NCBI GenBank assembly: GCA_903827375.1
Contig: CAIKHZ010000136.1
Coordinates: 1-35,431 of the forward strand
Reading direction: 5' to 3'
Source of the DNA: Akkermansiaceae bacterium
GTDB taxonomy: Bacteria > Verrucomicrobiota > Verrucomicrobiia > Verrucomicrobiales > Akkermansiaceae
DNA length: 35,431 nt
Position numbers and translations under genes: made by a program. Below the pieces are notes generated by a model. That model did not search any database. It worked only from the letters and a program-made list of their open reading frames with translations, and had not been told where the DNA came from. Each line of letters opens with the position of its first letter. Within the stretch, counting starts at the first letter, position 1. Positions 28,170 through 35,431 of the stretch are shown piece after piece.

Positions 28170-28175
28170 AGATTC

Positions 28176-28376
28176 ATGACTTGTTCCCGAATTTCCACAT
28201 TCCTCCGGCAGCTTGTTTTAATGGTTATTCCAGTTGCTGGCTTTGCACAGTCTAAAAGCTCTGCTGATTACAAAGTGACAGATAAAAAATATCCTGATAA
28301 GCCCGAACCAGTTTGCCGTTATTCTGAATCTCCGAGCCACTTGCGCCAGCCGAAGTATTCAAGTTGGTTTCAGTAA
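28176..28376 (+). pseudogene. 5' fragment of a second transferred secreted-protein gene
   Basis: Starts 6 nt after the previous stop, as in an operon. The first residues form a clear signal peptide (STFLRQLVLMVIPVAGFAQ) followed by SKSSADYKVTDKKYPDKPEP. The Bacteroidota-like sequence seems to end around 28305-28335. After that the frame runs antisense through the large GH106-like gene (CRYSESPSHLRQPKYSSWFQ) to a chance stop. I read this as the first roughly 45 codons of the next gene of a transferred operon, cut at the recombination junction. Confidence 0.55.
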
Positions 28377-31300
28377 AGGACGTGAGGCGTGTGAAAATCA
28401 CCGTTGGCGTTAGATCAACCTTCACATGGTCAGACATATCTGTGGCGGTGAAGACGGGCGAGCCTGCCGCTGCGGAAGTCACGGAAAATGTCACCACTCC
28501 GGAACGGTTGGATGGCCCGGATGCTTTGGAAATCGTGTCCATCGTGCCGCGGTTTGAGGCCTGCGTCACGGTTTTGCCGGCAGCGGGATATCCATTGGCA
28601 TCCTTGAGCGTGACAGTGATGGTGGCCGAGGCAACGCCGTCGCTTGCAAGAGCCGCAGGACTGGCCGCCACAGTGGAACGGGTGGCATCTGACCTAACCG
28701 AAATTTTAGGTGCCACCGGGATCCCTGTGCGAAGCACCACCGGACCTAGCAATCCGGCGGGTTGCATGCCGTTGCCGCCGACGCGGCAATGGGTCAGACG
28801 TTGGTTTTCAGGCAGCGCGGCATCGACACACAGGCGGTTGTTCCATGTGTTGGCCGCCGTGATCACCAGTTGGTTGGCGGATGCTTTCAGCAAACCCGGC
28901 GGAATCGACACCCGCCACGGGGGACACCACGCGACGCCCAAATCCTGCCCATTGATTTCGACCCTCGCCATCGCCATGACGGCACCGACGTCAAGAACCA
29001 TGGGCTGATCCGGCCGAACGCCCGCCGGAAGACTGAATGATTTCCGATAGATCGCAACCCCGCTGTAGCCTTTGATTCCCTCCTCGGGGCGTTGGTTCCA
29101 ATCCGTCAGTTGCGCCATGACCAACGTCACATCCTTGGACCCCGGCGCAACGGAAGGTGGCAAGGGTTTGACCCATGCGGCATCAAAGGTCACATTCCAC
29201 GGCCCCTCGACGGTCATGAGCGGCTTGAGTTCCGGGAAATTCACCCCGGCTGGGGCGCTCGGCGTACCACCGCGCAGCACCAGAAACAACGCCTGATTCG
29301 GTTCGAAATGCAGCGCCACGGTGGTCCGGCCATCCGCTCCAACACTCGTTTCCGGCAAGTTCCGTGTGGATCCATCGAGTGGATCAAACAACTCGACCAC
29401 ACTGCCCTTGGCGCGCACACTTACCGCCAATTGAACCGCCTGATCCTGCGGATTGGCTAGATAGTAGATCTCGTCAGAATCTGCCCTGCGGTGCAGCCAT
29501 AAAAGCTCATGCGGTTTGCCAGCCTCGCTCGCCTCGCAATCGGGCACGAGTCTATCATTTGCTAGAATATCTGCGACGAGTCTCCCCCAGATCACCCGGC
29601 CCTTGCCCACGGGCCTTTCACCTGCCTCGGCGCTATCAGTTCCCCACAAGGCATCAGCATGGCTCTTGAAAACCGCCTCTGATTGTTTCAGATCGCCCAG
29701 GCCCGGGGGGTGCAGCGGGCGCTTGCCGACGAGCGTCAGTCCAGCCTCGACGAGTTGATGGATCCTTCCAAGCGTCTCGGCGGTCATCGTCACGCATTGC
29801 GGATCGGTCAGCACCAGATACCCATAACTCGGGCCGTATCCAACACTCGCTCCAGAACTTGACTTGCAGGGAGGCAGAACCAACCGTCCGTCTTTCACCC
29901 CAGCGCGGTTGAAGAGCACCTCGGCGTTGATCCCGTCGTAATCGTAGCCGGCAGGCAACCCCGGCACGAGAAACTCTTTGGCAGGCACGAAGCGGAATGA
30001 CCCGTCACCGATGAAATACGCCGCATCCGCCACAAAATCCCCTTGCTGAAGCAGATACTGACAGCGTCCCATGTATCCGATAAACCCATCGGCCAGCGGC
30101 CACCATGAGAAGTTCCGGTTGAAGATATCATAATCGGTCATTCCCGGTTTCTCGTCAGCCGGTTGATGCGTGTACTTGTGGATCACCGCTTGGTTGAGTC
30201 CCCGTGCCCATGCCTCGTGGAGGGTCTTGCGGTATTTCATGGGATGCTCTAGCAGTCCTTCCGTTGGGCCGAAGGTAAGGGTTTCTGCTTGCACGAAGCG
30301 CTTGCCATAAATCCGAGCGGCGGAGGCCGCCGTGCGCACCACGTCCACTTGGTTTCGCAGCTGCGCCGCCCAAGTGAGGCTGCCATGCCAGTATTCGGCC
30401 ATCGGCCGGTCGCACCTGCCAAATACTTTCAGTCCGTCCATGTGAGGAATCGGATAGGTGCCATAACCTGATTCCGAAGCTATGCCGCAGTTCATTTCGT
30501 GGGCACGTTGCTGCATCCGGCCATAATAGTCCGCCAGCAGATCCGCCACTGTTGCGCGATAATCCCACAGGAAGCGGTCGGTGGTCTGGCGGCTATCGAC
30601 AATGCGCCGGGCCATCGCGGGCAGCCAGGTGATCAGGTCATAACCCCGGTATTTTTGGAATCGCTGACGGAACTCACCCGTCCACGTCGGTTGTTGGCCT
30701 TTTGCACCAAGACCGATTTCCCAGCTGTCGGTGTGAAAGTAGATAGGCGCGCCGCCCGCATGCTTGACGCTCAACTCATGCATGCGTTTGGCAGGGTTGT
30801 CCATCATCAGGTCGGCACACTTGGTGCTGAGCACATCCGCTTCGTAGCCGCCGCCATTGCCCATGCGGGCGGGTTCCGCCAAGGGCGTCCAGCCGAAACG
30901 CAGCACCGTCCATCGCCCGGCCGGAAACTTCCAATCGAGCATTCCGTTAGGCTTCAGGTGTTTCGACAAGTCGATCACATTGGCGGCTGATACGTCGCAA
31001 GCGCCGTCCTCCGGATACTCTTCCTCCAACGCGGTATAGGGTTTTGGGGGCCAACCGAAGAAGGAAAAATTAGACGACTTGAACGCCCAATGCTTGATGC
31101 CCCTGCGCTGCAGGGGTTGATCGCCTTGGCGGAGCAATTGAAACTCGGCCAATTGCAGGTCCGGCGTGTGGGCGGCGGAAATCGACAGCCGAAAATACCG
31201 GGCCTTCGTCGCGGGAAATTCCACCCGCTTTTGTTCTCCGGGTTCCATCGTGAAGCGGATCACTGGCTTGAACGAATTGCCATCGTCGGATGACAGGATT

Positions 31301-32076
31301 TCAGCCTCCTTTGGACCGGCATTTGGCCTGCCGGCGATGAAGGCAGCCGTCACCGTGGGCGGCTTGGCGAACGTCAGATCCAGCAGGGCAGGGGATTGGG
31401 GCTTGCACGGCTCTTGGGTGCCCCAGCATGTGTCCGGATCCCCATCCACCGCATGGATTACCTGCCAATTATCACCCGTATCGTCATTTTTTACGTTGAT
31501 AGACTTCACCTCCTGCGGGATCGGGGGATTCGCGATCTTCTCCTTGAACGCCACAACCGCCACATCATGATAGACGTCCAGGCGGGTCAACGGCACGGGC
31601 AATGGCACATCTAGCAACCCCGGGGAATCGACTTGAATCTCAGAATACACCAATTGCTTGGCACCATCTTCCTTGCCTACCCAGCCGCCACCATGGCTCC
31701 ATCCGTCCACAATGCTTGCCGCCATGGTCATGTCCGCAGCCTTGGCCAGGCGCAGGCCCTCGCCAAACCAGGTATCCCATTCCGGGCTGAGCATCTTTGG
31801 CTCGTTAGGCACCGGCCTGCCGCCCTGGTTGCTCGTCTGCATGTGCATCACGCCGCCGATGCCTTTGTCCTTCATTGCGGCAATGTCCTTGGCCATTCCC
31901 TCAGGATTGCCGTAGCCGCCCTCGAACCACCAATAGACCCATGGCTTTGCCTCGTGGGGCGGAGTCTTGAAATCCAGCGTCAGATCCACATCCGCCACCG
32001 GTGGCGGAAGATCCGCGCCAATCACCGGGTACCAAGGCGTGACCAGCGCCATGCCTGCAAGAAGTGTGTGTTTCAT
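28252..32076 (-). CDS. Large secreted GH106-like glycoside hydrolase with discoidin and Big_1-like modules
   Basis: 1,274 residues with a signal peptide (MKHTLLAGMALVTPWYPVIGA). The GH106-type barrel opens FKTPPHEAKPWVYWWFEGG and MKDKGIGGVMHMQTSNQGG. An F5/8 type C (discoidin) segment is inserted at about residues 190-330 (VIHAVDGDPDTCWGTQEP, ARYFRLSISAAHTPDLQL). The barrel resumes with IYFHTDSWEIGLGAKGQQ, RFVQAETLTFGPTEG and LNQAVIHKYTHQP. A C-terminal beta-sandwich follows (GPWNVTFDAAWVKPLP, VEINGQDLGVAWCPPWRVSI, LVITAANTWNNRL). Residues 1123 to about 1230 form a Big_1 (invasin-like Ig) domain: VAASPAALASDGVASATITV then VTFSVTSAAAGSPVFTATD. The last roughly 20 residues (after GASGSEIQ) appear to be read from foreign DNA. 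Likely acts outside the cytoplasm on a rhamnose-containing glycan (inferred). Confidence 0.8.
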   Translation of the reverse strand: MKHTLLAGMALVTPWYPVIGADLPPPVADVDLTLDFKTPPHEAKPWVYWWFEGGYGNPEGMAKDIAAMKDKGIGGVMHMQTSNQGGRPVPNEPKMLSPEWDTWFGEGLRLAKAADMTMAASIVDGWSHGGGWVGKEDGAKQLVYSEIQVDSPGLLDVPLPVPLTRLDVYHDVAVVAFKEKIANPPIPQEVKSINVKNDDTGDNWQVIHAVDGDPDTCWGTQEPCKPQSPALLDLTFAKPPTVTAAFIAGRPNAGPKEAEILSSDDGNSFKPVIRFTMEPGEQKRVEFPATKARYFRLSISAAHTPDLQLAEFQLLRQGDQPLQRRGIKHWAFKSSNFSFFGWPPKPYTALEEEYPEDGACDVSAANVIDLSKHLKPNGMLDWKFPAGRWTVLRFGWTPLAEPARMGNGGGYEADVLSTKCADLMMDNPAKRMHELSVKHAGGAPIYFHTDSWEIGLGAKGQQPTWTGEFRQRFQKYRGYDLITWLPAMARRIVDSRQTTDRFLWDYRATVADLLADYYGRMQQRAHEMNCGIASESGYGTYPIPHMDGLKVFGRCDRPMAEYWHGSLTWAAQLRNQVDVVRTAASAARIYGKRFVQAETLTFGPTEGLLEHPMKYRKTLHEAWARGLNQAVIHKYTHQPADEKPGMTDYDIFNRNFSWWPLADGFIGYMGRCQYLLQQGDFVADAAYFIGDGSFRFVPAKEFLVPGLPAGYDYDGINAEVLFNRAGVKDGRLVLPPCKSSSGASVGYGPSYGYLVLTDPQCVTMTAETLGRIHQLVEAGLTLVGKRPLHPPGLGDLKQSEAVFKSHADALWGTDSAEAGERPVGKGRVIWGRLVADILANDRLVPDCEASEAGKPHELLWLHRRADSDEIYYLANPQDQAVQLAVSVRAKGSVVELFDPLDGSTRNLPETSVGADGRTTVALHFEPNQALFLVLRGGTPSAPAGVNFPELKPLMTVEGPWNVTFDAAWVKPLPPSVAPGSKDVTLVMAQLTDWNQRPEEGIKGYSGVAIYRKSFSLPAGVRPDQPMVLDVGAVMAMARVEINGQDLGVAWCPPWRVSIPPGLLKASANQLVITAANTWNNRLCVDAALPENQRLTHCRVGGNGMQPAGLLGPVVLRTGIPVAPKISVRSDATRSTVAASPAALASDGVASATITVTLKDANGYPAAGKTVTQASNRGTMDTISKASGPSNRSGVVTFSVTSAAAGSPVFTATDMSDHVKVDLTPTVIFTRLTSFTETNLNTSAGASGSEIQNNGKLVRAYQDIFYLSLCNQQSF

Positions 32077-32204
32077 ATTCCGAACATTCTAACGATTCTA
32101 TTTGACATAAGTTGATTTGATATAAGTGAATTTTCTACACAATCGGGGCTTCTGAGCGATTATTTATCAGGCATCTTGTAATAGGCACGCGCCAGACAAC
32201 GAAC

Positions 32205-32570
32205 TCACGGCCTGAGATGCGGTTGGTAGATCCGGAGATCAAGAGCCATGCTCCCGCCATGCGTGAGACGGATATGCCTATAATCCTGTCCATACTCAGG
32301 GATAGGCCCATACATTGAAACCAACTCCCTTCCATAACCCGGGTGGGAAACAGCCATGAAGTCGCCAATAAATGGATGGTATGGCTCATCCACAATCCCC
32401 CCGGGGGTGTAGAATCGAAAAAATGTCCACTCTTTCTTGGCAGGTATTTCATACTTAGCAAAGATGTAAGAACCTAAGGGCTTGGGTGTTTGTAACAAAT
32501 GGTTTCTGATTTGGGAAACCCAAATAAGAGAAGAGACCTCGCGCAAAGGAGCAAAGGAGGTTTCCCTCAA
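32205..32570 (-). CDS. Hypothetical protein (uncertain)
   Basis: A 121-codon frame of fairly protein-like composition (SYIFAKYEIPAKKEWTFFRF, YHPFIGDFMAVSHPGYGREL). I do not recognise it. Its first codons overlap the intergenic inverted repeat at 32538-32612, so the true start may be internal (for example after residue 20) or the gene may be a fragment. It lies upstream of the large GH106-like gene on the same strand. Confidence 0.3.
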   Translation of the reverse strand: MRETSFAPLREVSSLIWVSQIRNHLLQTPKPLGSYIFAKYEIPAKKEWTFFRFYTPGGIVDEPYHPFIGDFMAVSHPGYGRELVSMYGPIPEYGQDYRHIRLTHGGSMALDLRIYQPHLRP

Positions 32571-32612
32571 TTCATACTCATCTTCCTTTGCGCCTTGGCG
32601 GCTTTGCGAGAG
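32538..32612. repeat. Intergenic inverted repeat of the CGCAAAGG type
   Basis: CTCGCGCAAAGGAGCAAAGG (from 32538) is mirrored by CCTTTGCGCCTTGG...CTTTGCGAG (32585-32610), about 25 nt apart. This resembles a degenerate repeat seen between genes in several phyla. It can form a long imperfect hairpin. Confidence 0.55.
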
Positions 32613-32782
32613 ATATTCTTTCTGAAAAAAGACATGGAACGCCTGCGCTCCCAGTTCGGCGACTCTATCCGTTTAGTTAGTCCATAGGTTGTTGGAAAGG
32701 TATGACATTTGCATCCTGCATTTGGATTTGCGCACATACGAAAGCATACATTGCATAACTCAGCATCTGACCACGCTCATCA

Positions 32783-33046
32783 TCATCCGATAGCTACGAC
32801 GAAAGAGAGAGTTCGATAGCGCATATTCACAGCGAAAGCTAGTGCGACGGCCGCGCATGATGCCCCAATCCGGGCGGTTGCGGGAATGACCGAGAAATAG
32901 TTCTTATCAACATGATTTAGGGAAGGCCGGGATCCGTAGGAAATGTACAAGGTCCACTGATATGCGAGTTCCGCCCAAACGTAGGTGAGGCACAGCGCTC
33001 CAACGATCAAAAAGAAGACCCCGATTATCTTGATGGAGGTCGTCAC
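32783..33046 (-). CDS. Small membrane protein, unknown
   Basis: 87 codons from a GTG (33046). Two hydrophobic segments are visible: KIIGVFFLIVGALCLTYVWA near residues 6-25 and ARIGASCAAVALAFAVNM near residues 58-75, with a polar loop between. No family recognised. It follows the F5/8 type C protein gene by 48 nt on the same strand and could be cotranscribed. Start and reality are uncertain. Confidence 0.45.
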   Translation of the reverse strand: MTTSIKIIGVFFLIVGALCLTYVWAELAYQWTLYISYGSRPSLNHVDKNYFSVIPATARIGASCAAVALAFAVNMRYRTLSFVVAIG

Positions 33047-33094
33047 TGGATTGAGTACTATGACACCGAACGCCTAGGCTAGGAAGATGGGTGT

Positions 33095-33679
33095 TCATCT
33101 GGGCTTTGCGGGAGCCTCGGTGCCATAGACCTCCACTTCGCTCCAAGCTGCCCAGCCGAGGGGTTCGTCCTGCACCAGCTCGGTGAAGCGCAGCCAGATG
33201 AGGGTATGCGGTTGTTTAAGCACGAAGGTTTGGCGTTCGGCGGTCTTCTGAATCTGGATCTTCTCGCTGGTGCCGTCAGAGAACACCACGGTGGCGTCAT
33301 GCCAGTGAGTGTCGTGGGGAAAGTCGGCGCGGATAAACAGATCGATGCGGTCCACCAGCACTTGTTTGCCGAAGTCGATCTGGAACCACAAGTCCTTCCG
33401 CTGTTCCGGGCCCCAGGAGGGGAAAGCACCGCCGTGGCCCTTGTTCTCGGTTTTGCCATCAATGGCATTCATGGCGGCGAAAGCGAGGTCATGACGGCAC
33501 TCGCTGTTTGAGCTGGCGATGGGATGGGGCTTGAAGTCGCCCTTGTCGTCTTTTTTGTTGAGGGCCAGGTTGACGTAGCCAGGCATCTTGGCCAAGGGGC
33601 TTGATTTGGCGGCATCAGCGGCTTGGCAAGGGCCGATGCAGAGCAGCAGGCCGGCGGACATGAGGAGGGATTGGTGCAT
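33095..33679 (-). CDS. Secreted F5/8 type C (discoidin-like) domain protein
   Basis: ATG at 33679 is chosen because it gives a short signal peptide (MHQSLLMSAGLLLCIGPCQA before ADAAKSS); a longer frame to 33805 adds residues antisense to other DNA. About 194 residues, nearly all one carbohydrate-binding-type beta-sandwich: VNLALNKKDDKG, AFAAMNAIDGKTENKGHGG, DLWFQIDFGKQVLVDRIDLF, and the end GWAAWSEVEVYGTEAP. No catalytic domain is present. It may be a glycan-binding accessory protein of the neighbouring hydrolases (inferred), or the remainder of a larger enzyme. Confidence 0.7.
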   Translation of the reverse strand: MHQSLLMSAGLLLCIGPCQAADAAKSSPLAKMPGYVNLALNKKDDKGDFKPHPIASSNSECRHDLAFAAMNAIDGKTENKGHGGAFPSWGPEQRKDLWFQIDFGKQVLVDRIDLFIRADFPHDTHWHDATVVFSDGTSEKIQIQKTAERQTFVLKQPHTLIWLRFTELVQDEPLGWAAWSEVEVYGTEAPAKPR

Positions 33680-33799
33680 GATCGTTAGGAACCCGGCAAT
33701 TGTGGGTATTGCAGTGAAAAATGCGAGCAAAATGCGGCATTGGCCCATGGCGAGACAGCGAGATAGAGCTTGCTGATGCGCATTCCCTGAATCTGAATT

Positions 33800-33957
33800 T
33801 TCCACTCGACAAGGGCACCACCTGAGTCATTCATCCCAAAACGACGGTCATTGCCGTTGCCGTGAATGGCAGGACGTCGCGCTTGAAACGATTATTGCCG
33901 CCTGGTGGTCCATCGCCACCAATGCCTATATTGATAAACTTTAGATCCAAGGCAGGG
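33800..33957 (-). pseudogene. SGNH/GDSL hydrolase gene fragment with frameshift
   Basis: On the minus strand the sequence reads LKFINIGIGGDGPPGGNN, RFKRDVLPFTATAMTV, and after a one-base frame change FGMNDSGG. This matches blocks II-III of SGNH hydrolases (GIGGD...RF..DVL...GMNDGG) common among carbohydrate esterases of this phylum. Without the shift a TGA follows VVLG at 33831-33833. The N-terminal block with the catalytic Ser and the C-terminal DxxH block are absent. It abuts the intron-protein relic, which runs the opposite way. Confidence 0.65.
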
Positions 33958-33975
33958 CTATCGCACGACTCCACC

Positions 33976-34581
33976 ATGGTCTGGACCGAGCGGATGCTGG
34001 CGGCCCTCGGAAGGGGGAACGACGCCAGGCAATGGCACACGCTCATCGACAAGGTCTTCTCCCCGAAGACTCTGGCGCTGGCGTTTGCATCGGTAACAAA
34101 AAGGGACCGCGCCGCAGGCGTTGACGGAATCACGACCCAAGCCATGCGGCAACGCGAGGCCGAAGAACTGCCCGTCATTGAGCGCCTGCTGCGTGAGGAC
34201 CGATACGAACCGCAGCCGGTGCGCCGCGTATGGATCGAAAAGCCCGGCAGTCGCGAAAAGCGGCCGTTAGGCATCCCGACCGTGCGCGACCGCATCGTGC
34301 AGCAAGCCCTCCGCACCATCATCAAGCGGGTCAACTCGATCACGCGGGGATGGGCAAATTCCTTCCGCGGCGGCGTGCAGAACGTGCCAAAAAGTCTCGA
34401 CCCATGGGTAAGGATGCGGCTGCGCAGCATCCTGCGAAAGCGGGACAAGCGCAAGGGCCGGGACCACGGTCGGGACCACGGTCGGGACCACAACCGGTAT
34501 CCAAATGCCTGGTTCGCTGAGCGGGGGTTGGTCTTCCTGATCACGATCACCCACGACTCAGCCGCGAGTCCCACGAAGTGA
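33976..34581 (+). pseudogene. Group II intron-encoded protein, RT core deleted
   Basis: ATG 33976 (MVWTERMLAALGRGNDARQW) starts like known group II intron maturase-reverse transcriptases; the same frame extends to 33862 only across the SGNH relic. Present are the RT0/RT1/RT2 start (RAAGVDGITTQAM, PQPVRRVWIEKPGSREKRPL, GIPTVRDRIVQQALRTII). From about nt 34320 it jumps straight to the C-terminal region (VNSITRGWANSFRGG, LDPWVRMRLRSILRKRDKRK, YPNAWFAERGL). RT3-RT7 with the catalytic YADD are gone; about 200 codons are missing, but the frame is kept. No HNH endonuclease. It cannot be an active reverse transcriptase. Confidence 0.8.
34459..34494 (+). repeat. 12-nt tandem repeat in the intron protein
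   Basis: CGGGACCACGGT occurs twice in tandem (34459-34470, 34471-34482) and a third time with its last three bases changed (34483-34494), coding for RDHG-RDHG-RDHN. Related proteins have one such Gly/Asp/His stretch before WPNA, so this is slippage expansion. Confidence 0.75.
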
Positions 34582-34935
34582 AAGGCGCAAGCCTGACATG
34601 CGGGCACTCATCGACTGGCGAGCCGGATGCGGGAAATCCGCCTGTCCGGATCTGAGGTCCGGTGAATTTAGAGTCTGGCAGCCCTTCAAATTGGCTTTAA
34701 AATCGTAAAATCACTACTGCCACAAGGGTTTGATGGCTTTTAACAACTGAATCACGCCTTGGCGTGATGTGAGCTAAAATGCGCCAGAATGCGCCAAAAT
34801 GGTACTACGATTGGTGACCAATTGGTTACCTGTTAATTTTCAGTTAGGCGGCCAGGTGGCCAGATGCCTCGGAAAGGTGCGGCCGTGGCAAATGGTGCAG
34901 CCAATAGCCAATAACTACCAGCGCCAGCAACGTCG
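34582..34935. other. Gap after the intron protein: domain IV-VI remains and AT-rich DNA
   Basis: Apart from domain V no gene is seen. ATCACGCC-TT-GGCGTGAT (34751-34768) is a perfect 8-bp hairpin. Nearby are two copies of AATGCGCCA (from 34778 and 34788) and the near-palindrome TTGGTGACCAA (34811-34821). These could be an operator or the end of a lost mobile element. Confidence 0.4.
34620..34653 (+). ncRNA. Group II intron domain V, degenerate
   Basis: A 34-nt hairpin 38 nt after the intron-protein stop, the correct length and place for domain V. It has the AGC triad (34621-34623), stem CCGGA/TCCGG, upper stem GCGG/CCGC and a GAAAT loop. Two deviations: the bulge at 34642-34643 is CT where AC is usual, and the triad G (34622) faces A (34650) instead of U. 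Domains I-III are not found upstream, so the intron is 5'-truncated. Confidence 0.7.
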
Positions 34936-35325
34936 CTACTCAGTTGCGCCTTGGGAGTTTGGGGCGGGGCGCTGGGGACGGGAGAGACGCTCTTCCATGG
35001 CAGCTAGGTTTCTATCGACGTAGCCGGAAATGATCTTCTCGACCTGGTCGGCGAGGTCGATGGCGGTCTCGATGTCATCGAGCGTGACGGGCAGCATGGC
35101 GACTTCGCGGCTTGCCAGTCCGGCTTCGGACTTGACCAGGTGAGTGATGGGTTCGCGCTGGTACTGGTGGAGCAGCGCGATGGTGTCGATGAGCGTCAGG
35201 TATTTCTCATGGTCGCGGCGGGTGCGCGTGCGGCCGCTGGTGAAGGTCAGGTGCCGGGCGAAGGGATTGGCGATGAGCATGGGCTGGATCAGGCGCTGGG
35301 CGTTTGTAAGCGGGGTCCCAAGCAC
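34936..35325 (-). pseudogene. Fragment resembling the C-terminus of a CHC2/TOPRIM-type DNA primase
   Basis: About 125 codons reading PMLIANPFARHLTFTSGRTR, TRRDHEKYLTLIDTIALLHQ, YQREP, then LPVTLDDIETAIDLADQV. I recall this TRRDH-KYL-LI-xIALLHQYQRE pattern from the C-terminal region of CHC2 zinc-finger/TOPRIM primases on mobile elements, but this is from memory only. The frame is closed by a TAG just upstream of the GTG at 35325, so the zinc finger and TOPRIM domains are missing. It is probably a relic. Confidence 0.4.
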
Positions 35326-35348
35326 CGTATGAACTTTCTAGCGGGGTC
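35309..35348. repeat. 9-nt direct repeat at the edge of the primase-like fragment
   Basis: AGCGGGGTC occurs at 35309-35317 and 35340-35348, flanking the point where the primase-like frame ends. It may mark an element end or an excision scar, or be chance. Confidence 0.25.
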
Positions 35349-35431
35349 TTAGCGTTGGCGTCATAGTTGCGGCTTCTATGAGCGCAACGTATTCAAGCCC
35401 GGCCTTTTGGCTTGCCGCCGCGGGCTTTGAG

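Noticed and set aside
34459..34494. 12-nt repeats as a possible iteron or binding site
   Set aside because: They are in frame inside the intron protein and code for RDHG units, which explains them as slippage.
33831..34607. 258-codon minus-strand frame opposite the intron protein
   Set aside because: Most of it is the antisense of a recognised intron-encoded protein. Only its last roughly 40 codons are real and belong to the SGNH relic.
35378..35431. Possible gene start (ATG at 35378) running off the right edge
   Set aside because: Only 18 codons visible and no RBS; cannot be judged.

Overview
The window looks like a chromosomal piece of a member of the Verrucomicrobiota. The signs are a giant protein of passenger-associated (PATR) beta-strand repeats with a DPDHDG-type C-terminal domain, a nuo operon with long spacers and few Shine-Dalgarno motifs, and a run of large secreted glycoside hydrolases (two GH106-like, GH20, a beta-helix enzyme). 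This is inferred from protein style; no 16S or other marker gene lies in the window.

Layout. Positions 1-5678 hold the 3' part of the repeat-protein gene, open at the left edge. Positions 5824-15596 hold nuoG-H-I-J-K-L-M-N on the + strand: one ferredoxin/MopB subunit, one 2x[4Fe-4S] subunit and six membrane subunits of respiratory complex I. nuoA-F are not in the window; the gene directly upstream is the repeat protein. From 15716 to about 33680 lies a catabolic region: a GH106-like enzyme (-), a PAP2 phosphatase (-), a beta-helix enzyme whose CBM6-like domain is split by an inserted module (+), a GH20 hexosaminidase (-), a DUF2961 relic (+), an AT-richer Bacteroidota-like block with a GH-D-clan-like hydrolase and the start of a second secreted protein (+), a very large GH106-like enzyme with discoidin and Big_1-like modules (-), small hypotheticals, and a secreted F5/8 type C protein (-).

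The right end (33.8-35.4 kb) is decayed mobile and accessory DNA. It has an SGNH-hydrolase pseudogene fragment with a frameshift in its GxND block. It has a group II intron relic whose encoded protein lost the reverse-transcriptase core but kept the maturase end and a 34-nt domain V. It also has a fragment resembling the C-terminus of a CHC2/TOPRIM-type primase.

How the genes work together: the nuo genes build the membrane arm and part of the peripheral arm of complex I. The secreted hydrolases look like a dispersed, mosaic set for removing deoxy-sugars and HexNAc from a complex polysaccharide, assembled partly by horizontal transfer. No CRISPR array, tRNA or rRNA was seen. The best candidates for something new are the interrupted CBM6 domain, the chimeric tail of the large GH106-like gene at a transfer boundary, and the RT-less intron protein.
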